Source: CAZYHS01 sp964647545 (lineage in GTDB: Bacteria; UBA10199; GCA-002796325; 1-14-0-20-49-13). Taken from it: 11,492 nt of DNA. The translations under genes and the position numbers were made by a program. The notes under the pieces are model-generated. The model was not told the DNA's origin and did no database searches. It was given only the letters and a program-made list of their open reading frames with translations. This document shows, one piece after another, positions 7,501 through 11,492 of this stretch (position 1 is the first letter of the stretch; each line of letters opens with the position of its first letter). Location: positions 1 to 11,492 of the forward strand of contig CAZYHS010000035.1 of the NCBI GenBank assembly GCA_964647545.1. Direction: 5' to 3'.

Positions 7501-9001
7501 AATATTTATCGATGGCAATGCGAGGCGAAGTGGCCATAACGCTAGCGTCACCGCCGATCTCGGCCATCAACACCACCTTGGCATTTTTAAAATCTTTCGC
7601 CGGAAGATAAACTTCAAACTCGGATCTCTTGGTATTTGTGGGATCTTTTATACCGCCTTTGGATGTTTCGCTCTTAAGGCCGACGCTGCCATAGTATTTT
7701 GCGGTGCCGTTCTCATCCTTAAGAATATGAACGGTGCTCAATCCGGTAATAGCCGATGCTTTACAGAAATCGCTCTTAGAATCGTATTCGGTCGGGACCT
7801 CATTTTGAGAGATGTTAGCGACATCGCCCTTGATATGAATTCCCAAGCTATGCTGCGGGTCGATCTTGCTGATCCTTATGACACCGTCGCTGTTCGATTC
7901 GATGAACGAAGCACCGGTCTTTTTGCCGATACCCGAAATAGATTCATAGCTAAAGCCGGCTTTTTGTATCTTCTCAATAAATGCATTCTTACCCCACACG
8001 AGAACAGAATTGATCTCTTCGCCAAGCGTCGGATTGAGATCGCCATCCTTAATGATTCCAGAATAATTACCAGTACCTGCAATTAGTTGGCTGATATCAT
8101 CGACTTCGACAAATTGATGGCATTTGTATTTAGTCCAATTATCTTTGCCAATGCCTTGGCACTTGACGAGCGCATACTGCGTAAGGTCCAATCCATATAT
8201 TGCAGATTCTTCGTCAACATATTCATTGTTGAGGAACGGATAAAGCATGCTCATGTTGGAATTGATGAAAGAGTTTGCGTTCGTGACAAGTCCGTTCTCA
8301 TCGACAACATCGAATTGGCTGTTCGTTGCAAAAATACGCAGCTTGGGCTGTTCGTTATCTCCTTCGAATCTGATCGCCTGAGTAGAATTGGAGACCTTGA
8401 CGTCAGGCAAAATTGCAACTGTACCTTTGGTGTTAAGCACTATGCCTGCTCCGTCAAATCCGCTGATTTTAACATTTTCAAGAATGACGCTTGCGTTATC
8501 TTCAACGCAAATACCCCCCACATCAGTCATGGCGTTTCCGGTTAAAATTATATTTCTGATGAAAACAAAGCTGGAGCCTTTTACCGTAATTGCGCACTTG
8601 TCGCCGAGCATATCGGTTATCGAAGCGGTGTTCAGGGTAACAGGATCGCCGCCATTGGTGTTGGATGCGCCGTCAAAAACGAACGGTTGCTTCGACGAGG
8701 AGGTTGTCGGAGATATCAAAAGAGGTTCGGTCAATTCGAAGGTGGTTTTGTTTGGTTTGGTAAAATAGATACCTTTTTTGCACGAATCGTTTTGATAGGT
8801 CTTATTGGCCAGTTGAAGAGCATCGAGGATGTCTATGCCATCCTTGTTCTTCATATTGGCTTTGCCGTCCTTGTCCAGAATTCTACAGACATCGGCTTCC
8901 TTACCGGCAACACCGGCCGATGCCGTGCTCGAAACAAAGAGCACCGCCATAGCAACTGCCGTTACTATGACAACCAGTCCAAGCTTCTTTAAGTTTTTCA
9001 T
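4583..9001 (-). CDS. giant secreted surface protein: beta-helix-like N-part, TSP3-type Ca-binding repeats, C-terminal sorting tail
   Basis: The protein has 1472 residues from ATG 9001 (1477 from ATG 9016; residue numbers here count from 9016). A signal peptide MKNLKKLGLVVIVTAVAMAV... ends near ASA at 32-34. Residues about 90-400 hold short repeating beta strands with patterns like ITVKGSSFVFIRNIILTGN and VILENVKISGFDGAGIVLN, typical of a right-handed parallel beta-helix. A Thr/Gly/Ser linker (GTGTGTGSTGSGG) sits at 533-545. From 577 to 1418 about twenty DxDxDGxxDGxE loops follow, often preceded by GTNPxN; these are thrombospondin type-3-like, Ca-binding, structural repeats. Two non-repeat modules interrupt them (about 690-825 and 1225-1292). 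The C-terminus is Gly-rich with C1439, a membrane helix (about 1449-1466) and a basic tail (ATRKRSASKAK). No catalytic domain was recognised, so adhesin or surface-layer roles are guesses. Start 9001 has GGAG five bases upstream; start 9016 has AAGGGGG four bases upstream. The first gives the more normal signal peptide. The gene is cotranscribed with the OMP-like gene upstream. Confidence 0.92.
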   Translation of the reverse strand: MKNLKKLGLVVIVTAVAMAVLFVSSTASAGVAGKEADVCRILDKDGKANMKNKDGIDILDALQLANKTYQNDSCKKGIYFTKPNKTTFELTEPLLISPTTSSSKQPFVFDGASNTNGGDPVTLNTASITDMLGDKCAITVKGSSFVFIRNIILTGNAMTDVGGICVEDNASVILENVKISGFDGAGIVLNTKGTVAILPDVKVSNSTQAIRFEGDNEQPKLRIFATNSQFDVVDENGLVTNANSFINSNMSMLYPFLNNEYVDEESAIYGLDLTQYALVKCQGIGKDNWTKYKCHQFVEVDDISQLIAGTGNYSGIIKDGDLNPTLGEEINSVLVWGKNAFIEKIQKAGFSYESISGIGKKTGASFIESNSDGVIRISKIDPQHSLGIHIKGDVANISQNEVPTEYDSKSDFCKASAITGLSTVHILKDENGTAKYYGSVGLKSETSKGGIKDPTNTKRSEFEVYLPAKDFKNAKVVLMAEIGGDASVMATSPRIAIDKYSSTSSEKLPIQCAALGGKTGYDSDIDDGTGTGTGSTGSGGAVLGQMNFGGSVSRCLAESEGTGFVSSLDDENFDTDNDGVPDAVEMRMLKSKIPAAGPASYNSEDLSGDGYACDCSQTVTCWVSKDSDNDGIPDGREMNAIGEGNYLLPNSDFNSPNGKDNLPDVMDGDSDGDGVSDYKEDRPRIFRTMSKGYLYDDVQAPQVPFQINGKPVSCELKFAGQFTTGASADQVGVVYGLFAVSQTAEGEGASRFVSDPSSSNLVAGETLMRLQCRNPYVLSAQAFNGQYDVGSDFSNWRDAASKTTNMNQCQSGEILASMGNFAADANGNGLPDSLENAKNEDGTWNYQMISDICISDIDDDKIPDCVERWVSDCPSDASVSGVWSEKTWFSPYTDDTDSDGVKDMHDVCPFTKGANDSYSKNKPLSDYSCDPSKVFENHPLKIVTCFIDRDRDGLVDCLEDKNLDGRIDRVSGEAGIDETESDPINEDTDGDGLLDGQEYKYNGATRTNRNDIDTDKDGLTDGEEMGGNASYVPNARTKESSLFGEGKGCMKSATKANFTELYGTTNPLNADTDGDGLGDGTEVMIGTNPNNWDSDNDGIADGMEDKDGTGVWPVFENGVPSMTNSKDGLTLLSSYRNTNPCNRDTDGDGLWDNDPREKFQCVLSPDLGCQPDSKKMGGLDSDSDGLEDIFEAKFGTDPFNADSDQDNLTDGEELHWHIKNNKWTSNTFLPQYRETDPNQCAVDETMEGSYTIGTVAGVDVYYRADMVGGNAIGVQSACKIQVSLGCGADSDGDGMPDFAEVKYGTNPANIDSDEDGIIDGIETGWLVAEKDTEGNIKFRPQVGQYEYVPSTNVTNALDSDTDDDGLVDGFADMINFEDVNCNGKIDLDTNGRAMETNPRNANSDGDAQGNDFEEALKTGQFDATRAYSFGKGGCGNVGGANGETWGMTLMFAALLLGTKLAATRKRSASKAK
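4586..4711 (-). other. C-terminal sorting/anchoring signal of the giant protein (MYXO-CTERM-like)
   Basis: The last 42 residues have the three-part layout of C-terminal protein-sorting signals. They comprise a Gly-rich segment with one Cys (GKGGCGNVGGANG), a hydrophobic helix (WGMTLMFAALLLG) and a short basic end (TRKR...KAK). Known signals of this kind include GlyGly-CTERM (rhombosortase) and MYXO-CTERM (Cys-containing, in Myxococcota). The single Cys before the helix is closest to MYXO-CTERM, but the usual Cys-Gly-Cys is not present and the tail is longer than usual. It predicts that the protein is processed and held at the cell surface. Exact class is uncertain. Confidence 0.6.
4763..7288 (-). 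repeat. array of about twenty TSP3/Ca-loop repeats within the giant gene
   Basis: Residues 577-1418 of the giant protein carry repeated Asp-rich loops. Examples are DTDNDGVPDAVE (580), DSDNDGIPDGRE (631), DTDGDGLLDGQE (992), DTDKDGLTDGEE (1018), DTDGDGLGDGTE (1076), DSDNDGIADGME (1098), DSDSDGLEDIFE (1185), DSDGDGMPDFAE (1294) and DSDEDGIIDGIE (1316). Weaker copies have changed ligands (AADANGNGLPDSLE near 828, DQDNLTDGEE near 1209, NSDGDAQGNDFEE near 1407). Spacing is irregular, from 13 to over 60 residues. At DNA level the copies share GTCGCCGTC-rich words (top strand) but are clearly diverged, so this is an old array, not a recent tandem duplication. Confidence 0.9.
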
Positions 9002-9006
9002 ATTCA

Positions 9007-9027
9007 CTCCAAACATCGTTCCCCCTT
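9007..9027 (-). promoter_or_regulatory. two alternative ribosome-binding sites for the giant gene
   Basis: AAGGGGG (9027-9021) lies four bases before ATG 9016, and GGAG (9010-9007) lies five bases before ATG 9001. Both starts are in frame. The downstream start begins MKNLKKLGLVVIV, a canonical signal peptide, while the upstream start adds MFGVN before it. Either could be used; I prefer 9001. Confidence 0.5.
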
Positions 9028-9030
9028 AAA

Positions 9031-9046
9031 AGCCGCATGTGCGGCT
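9031..9046 (-). promoter_or_regulatory. perfect intercistronic hairpin followed by TTTT, next to the giant gene's RBS
   Basis: Between the OMP-like stop codon (9058-9060) and the giant gene, the minus strand reads AGCCGC-ACAT-GCGGCT followed by TTTAAGGGGG. The six-base stem is perfect (seven if the loop closes to two), GC-rich, and its 3' arm ends in four T. This is a short attenuator-like structure. It may terminate part of the transcripts, protect the upstream mRNA from 3' exonucleases, or set the ratio of the two proteins. It ends only three bases before the AAGGGGG ribosome-binding site. The T tract is too short for efficient termination, so read-through is expected. Confidence 0.55.
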
Positions 9047-9057
9047 CTTGATTTCAA

Positions 9058-9690
9058 TTAGTCACCGTCGATACTGAATCTGTATTCCAGCCCGCCGCCG
9101 AGCTTCCATCCCACGCCGTCTTCGTCGCCGTTAGTACTGCTGTTGTAATAGCCAACCGAAGGATAGAGGTCGGCTTGCAAAAAGAGGCCAAGACCTCCGA
9201 CAATGGTATATCCGACGCGGGCTTCAAACCCGACATTGCCGAACTCCGAAGGCCCTTCATTAACAGGGAGAGGATCGCCCGACCAGCTTATGACCAAACC
9301 GGCCCCCATTGTAAGACTATCGTCTAGAAGTTTTAATTGTCCGCCGGCTCCGATCGAATATAAAGCCCCTCTGCCTTCGTTTATCGTGGAGTCAACGCTA
9401 TTGACCTCGAATCTTCCATATACACCAAGCATTCCACCGAAATTATAGGCAAACCTTGCACCGCCGCCGATAAGGAAAAGATCGGGCTGCTGTTCGGTGC
9501 ATTGGCCCCCTCTGGAACACCTGCTGCCGCCATCGGGGAGCATTAGAACGCCGGAATCTACGTATAAGGTGATGTCAGCTGAGCCGCGGCTCGTAGTACT
9601 ATATAATGGTATCTCAGGCTTACCTTTCCCATTAACGCTATCAGCAACTTGTGCCGCTGCTTTTGTGATGTTGTCTATTGTGCCTGCCAT
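9058..9690 (-). CDS. outer-membrane beta-barrel-like protein without a visible signal peptide
   Basis: This 210-residue protein starts at ATG 9690, which is fixed by a strong Shine-Dalgarno (AAGGAG, spacing about 7). From about residue 38 onward it alternates polar and hydrophobic residues with Gly and aromatic residues: ADITLYVDSGVLML, GGGARFAYNFGGMLGVYGRFEV, YSIGAGGQLKL, TMGAGLVISWSG, VGFEARVGYTIVGGLGLFLQADLYPSVGYY, KLGGGLEYRFSI. This is the pattern of transmembrane barrel strands (OMP_b-brl/OmpW-like); about eight strands fit. Two close Cys (58 and 64, CSRGGQC) could form a disulfide loop. The first 35 residues (MAGTIDNITKAAAQVADSVN...) are an amphipathic helix with no hydrophobic core, not a Sec signal. 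The frame upstream of ATG has no better start: one TTG at 9714 adds WSKKEKI, and a stop lies further up. It is the first gene of the operon with the giant protein. Family assignment is tentative. Confidence 0.8.
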   Translation of the reverse strand: MAGTIDNITKAAAQVADSVNGKGKPEIPLYSTTSRGSADITLYVDSGVLMLPDGGSRCSRGGQCTEQQPDLFLIGGGARFAYNFGGMLGVYGRFEVNSVDSTINEGRGALYSIGAGGQLKLLDDSLTMGAGLVISWSGDPLPVNEGPSEFGNVGFEARVGYTIVGGLGLFLQADLYPSVGYYNSSTNGDEDGVGWKLGGGLEYRFSIDGD

Positions 9691-9696
9691 AATTTT

Positions 9697-9703
9697 CTCC
9701 TTT
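9697..9703 (-). promoter_or_regulatory. strong ribosome-binding site fixing the OMP-like start
   Basis: The minus strand reads AAAAAGGAGAAAATT directly before ATG 9690. This is a near-ideal Shine-Dalgarno and spacing. It argues against the longer TTG start at 9714, in which the AAGGAG would be inside the coding region. It therefore supports the unusual signal-less N-terminus. Confidence 0.7.
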
Positions 9704-9722
9704 TTGCTCCACAAGGGAAGCC

Positions 9723-9744
9723 ACCTCAGGAGGTCTGTGCCTCC
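9723..9744 (-). promoter_or_regulatory. overlapping, mutually exclusive hairpins in the leader of the envelope operon
   Basis: The 5' leader of the OMP-like mRNA (minus strand) reads GGAGG-CACAGA-CCTCC and then ACCTC-CT-GAGGT. The CCTC block can pair either with the upstream GGAGG (arms 9744-9740 and 9733-9729) or with the downstream GAGGT (arms 9734-9730 and 9727-9723). The leader could therefore switch between two short stems, one of which uses a GGAGG that also looks like a Shine-Dalgarno. It lies about 35-55 bases before the true start. Regulation through these stems is inference; both are only five base pairs. Confidence 0.3.
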
Positions 9745-9913
9745 GTAAGAGTTATCGGGTAAAAATTCGATTTGTTGCGTATTTTTTTAATTATTTTAGC
9801 TATTTAGCGTAAGTTGTTGATATTTATGGAATATTTTATTGCGATTACAGGCTCCGATTAGAAGTTTTACCTTGTTTTCCAAGGCTTGGCGGCATAACAA
9901 GACGCACTCTAAA
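9745..9913. promoter_or_regulatory. AT-rich divergent promoter region between the envelope operon and the helicase
   Basis: The gap 9691-9913 holds no gene. Its middle (about 9765-9840) is strongly AT-rich, as expected for back-to-back promoters. Leftward, TAAAAT (9798-9793) is a plausible -10 without a clear -35. Rightward, TTGTTG (9814-9819) and TATTGC (9837-9842) are 17 bases apart but poor matches. Near the helicase, CCTTG-TTTTC-CAAGG (9870-9884) makes a small stem that overlaps a second palindrome, CCAA-GGC-TTGG (9879-9889). No confident promoter can be assigned by eye. Confidence 0.35.
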
Positions 9914-11311
9914 ATGAAGAATATCGAAATTAACGAAAAGTTCGCCGAAGCCTTAAACCTGATGGAAAACGCCGATGGCTCTATTTTCATCACAGGGCGC
10001 GCCGGCACAGGCAAGTCGACCCTCCTTGAATATTTCAAGCAGACAACCGGCAAGCGCGTGGTGCTGCTCGCTCCGACTGGTGTTGCTGCCGTCAATATCT
10101 CGGGGCAAACGATCCACTCGTTTTTTCGCTTCAAACCAAACGTCACCGCCGAGGCCGCAAAAAAATCGGGGACAAAATTCGCAAAGAGCGGCGGCGAAAT
10201 TTACAAAAGCCTCGACACGATCATCATCGACGAAATTTCGATGGTGAGAGCCGATCTCTTCGACGCGGTCGATCAGTTTTTGAGAAGCGTCCGCAAAAAA
10301 AGAAAAGTCCCGTTCGGCGGCGTTAAAATGATCTTCATCGGCGACCTCTACCAGCTCCCGCCGGTCGTAACCACCGCCGAAAAAGATGTTTTTGCGCATC
10401 ATTACGAAAGCCCCTATTTTTTCTCCGCCAAGGTCTTTCCCGAAATCGAGCTACACACGATCGAACTCGAAACCATCTACAGGCAGACCGACGAGAAATT
10501 CATCGGCGTGCTAAACGGTATAAGAACCAGCCGACTAACCGACGACGACATTAAAATAATCAACTCGCGGCACGAACCCGAATTTACCCCCTACGACAAC
10601 GACCGCTACATTTACCTGACCTCGGTCAACGCTAAAGCCGCCGAGATCAACAATTTCAAACTTGCGCAGCTCAAAGGCCTTGCCCGTTCGTTCAACGCGG
10701 TTGTAAAGGGCGACTTCGACAAGAACGCGATGCCGGCAGAAGCCGAGCTGAAGCTAAAAATCGGCGCACAGGTCATGCTGCTTAATAACGACAGTTTAGG
10801 CCGCTGGTTCAACGGAACAATTGCAACTGTTGTCGATTTCGACGACGAGTCGGTATTTGTCGAGCTCCCCGACGGCAGCACTGAAGCGGTCGAGCCTAAC
10901 AAGTGGGACATTTTTAAATACGCGCTCGACGAAGAGACAAAAGAGATCACAGCAAATTCGGCCGGCTCAATGACGCAATTTCCTCTAAAACTTGCGTGGG
11001 CGATAACAATTCACAAAAGTCAGGGGAAAACGTTCGACAAAGTCGTGCTCGACCTAAGCCGCGGCATGTTCGCGACCGGTCAGGCTTACGTGGCGCTAAG
11101 CCGCTGCCGCACGCTAGATGGAATCGTCCTCACCCATCCGCTTAAACGTCACCACGTTTTAACGGACGCCAAGATCGTAGATTTCCACGAGCAGTTGAAA
11201 CCACGCCAAACGCATCTCATTCCGGACGGAGATCCGGAATCCAGTGCACGTCCCACGCGTCATTGCGAGTCCGAAGGACGAAGCAACCCCCCTTCCACCC
11301 CAGATAACTAA
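9914..11311 (+). CDS. PIF1/RecD-like superfamily 1B DNA helicase
   Basis: This is a 465-residue protein starting at ATG 9914 (MKNIEINEKFAEAL). A TTG at 9839 would add 25 unlikely residues. Helicase motifs appear in order: Walker A GRAGTGKST (28-36), motif Ia APTGVAA (53-59), the PIF1-type GQTIHSFF (64-71), motif II DEISM (106-110), motif III GDLYQLPPV (143-151), the late motif WAITIHKSQGKTF (362-374) and motif VI YVALSRCRTLDGI (392-404). The order and the IHKSQG block fit PIF1/RecD 5'-3' DNA helicases, with a UvrD_C_2-like end. Such enzymes act in DNA repair, recombination or G-quadruplex unwinding. All motifs look intact. No clear Shine-Dalgarno precedes ATG 9914. The normal domain ends near IVDFHEQLK (421-429). 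The remaining residues (about 434-465, Pro/Ser/Arg-rich) are encoded by a repeat element and are probably not functional. Confidence 0.93.
   Translation: MKNIEINEKFAEALNLMENADGSIFITGRAGTGKSTLLEYFKQTTGKRVVLLAPTGVAAVNISGQTIHSFFRFKPNVTAEAAKKSGTKFAKSGGEIYKSLDTIIIDEISMVRADLFDAVDQFLRSVRKKRKVPFGGVKMIFIGDLYQLPPVVTTAEKDVFAHHYESPYFFSAKVFPEIELHTIELETIYRQTDEKFIGVLNGIRTSRLTDDDIKIINSRHEPEFTPYDNDRYIYLTSVNAKAAEINNFKLAQLKGLARSFNAVVKGDFDKNAMPAEAELKLKIGAQVMLLNNDSLGRWFNGTIATVVDFDDESVFVELPDGSTEAVEPNKWDIFKYALDEETKEITANSAGSMTQFPLKLAWAITIHKSQGKTFDKVVLDLSRGMFATGQAYVALSRCRTLDGIVLTHPLKRHHVLTDAKIVDFHEQLKPRQTHLIPDGDPESSARPTRHCESEGRSNPPSTPDN
11217..11242. repeat. REP-like palindrome (ATTCCGGA...TCCGGAAT) inside the helicase 3' end
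   Basis: A perfect eight-base stem, ATTCCGGA (11219-11226) and TCCGGAAT (11233-11240), has a six-base loop and flanks CTC...CCAG. The form 'CATTCCGGA...TCCGGAATCC' is familiar from dispersed intergenic repeats in many bacterial genomes. Here it is read in frame as HLIPDGDPESS at the end of the helicase. Copy number elsewhere cannot be seen from this window. Confidence 0.65.
11258..11288. repeat. REP-like palindrome (GCGTCATTGCGAG...CGAAGCAA) inside the helicase 3' end
   Basis: The stem is nested: TTGC (11263-11266), GTCC (11269-11272), loop GAA, GGAC (11276-11279), GCAA (11283-11286). The string CGTCATTGCGAG...GAAGCAA is a well-known kind of dispersed palindromic repeat in proteobacterial and metagenomic genomes. 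It lies about 20 bases after the first palindrome and is translated as RHCESEGRSN. The two together form a composite element over about 11214-11300. A 10-base inverted copy of its edge (GCAATGACGC) occurs at 11420-11429. Confidence 0.65.
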
Positions 11312-11492
11312 TTTTCGAGACTTGTGAATCGAGCGACGCTGATTTTCTTTGGGAATGACTTTGTGCGGGAGATTGCCAATTCTGCCACAGCTCTGTCAGC
11401 GAAATGGTTAACATCTACAGCAATGACGCAATTTGTGAGAAAGCCCTAAAGCGGTGTGGGGAGTCAACGAGGCCCCTCCGCCAATACTACGC
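11312..11492. other. terminal 181 bases with no supportable gene
   Basis: After the helicase stop there is no clear terminator, RNA or complete gene. Several short frames run here in different phases on the plus strand. One, starting at a GTG at about 11322, is closed by TAA at 11447-11449. Another is open from after the TGA at 11356-11358 to the right edge. A third is open only from after the TGA at 11436-11438. None has a Shine-Dalgarno, and they overlap each other, so at most one could be real. The sequence may be degraded or may lead into a gene outside the window. Confidence 0.4.

Noticed and set aside
7727..8545. Two consecutive plus-strand frames of 119 and 152 codons opposite the giant gene.
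   Set aside because: They lie antisense to the beta-helix-like region, have no RBS or motif, and are explained as shadows of the minus-strand codon use.
9839..9913. N-terminal extension of the helicase from a TTG at 9839.
   Set aside because: The 25 residues are basic and unlike helicase N-termini, the region holds palindromes, and ATG 9914 gives a normal family start.
11322..11449. GTG-start frame giving MNRATLIFFGNDFVREIANS... (41 residues).
   Set aside because: There is no Shine-Dalgarno, it is short, and no family was recognised. It conflicts with the other frame over the same bases.
11359..11492. Open frame to the right edge containing CAGDCQFC, a C-x3-C-x2-C triad with an aromatic residue before the last Cys, like radical SAM/biotin synthase sites.
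   Set aside because: A TGA lies only one codon before the first Cys, whereas biotin synthase has dozens of residues before it. There is no RBS, and other open frames overlap it. Most likely chance; only sequence beyond the edge or evidence for a frameshift would revive it.

Overview
The window looks like chromosomal DNA from a Gram-negative bacterium of the broad 'deltaproteobacterial' type. It has near-even base composition by eye and short leaders. It encodes a very large secreted protein with about twenty calcium-binding (thrombospondin type-3-like) repeats and a C-terminal Gly/Cys + membrane helix + Arg/Lys tail resembling the MYXO-CTERM/GlyGly-CTERM sorting signals. It also encodes an outer-membrane-barrel-like protein. 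The taxonomic guess is inference and weak. No phage genes, insertion sequences, CRISPR arrays, tRNAs or rRNAs were seen.

Layout. Bases 1-151 hold the 5' end of an unidentified minus-strand gene. Bases 309-2159 (minus) encode an ABC-F translation-type ATPase. A 75-base gap separates it from a divergent plus-strand pair: an unknown protein with two Ca-binding-like Asp/Asn loops (2235-2939) and a secreted or periplasmic PAP2-type phosphatase (2943-3683). A convergent minus-strand gene follows, encoding a multi-pass membrane protein that resembles Mpv17/PMP22 (3694-4380). A strong rho-independent terminator (4456-4505, minus) marks the end of the next transcript. That transcript is read leftwards: an OMP-like gene (9058-9690), then the 1.47-kilo-residue surface protein (4583-9001). 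Between the two lies a perfect hairpin. Divergent from this pair is a PIF1/RecD-like SF1B helicase (9914-11311, plus). Its last ~33 codons come from two adjacent REP-like palindromes. The final ~180 bases hold no gene I can support.

How it fits together. The OMP-like gene and the giant repeat protein are probably one envelope operon. The giant protein has a signal peptide, a beta-helix-like N-terminal part, a Thr/Gly linker, a long Ca-binding repeat array interrupted by two non-repeat modules, and a C-terminal anchoring or sorting tail. The OMP-like protein has barrel-like strands but no visible signal peptide, although its start codon has an excellent ribosome-binding site. This is the main puzzle of the window. 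The other genes (ABC-F, PAP2, Mpv17-like, helicase) look like independent housekeeping or accessory functions. I see no clear new defence or biosynthetic system. The most unusual items are the two-gene envelope operon with its RNA hairpins and the REP-extended helicase.
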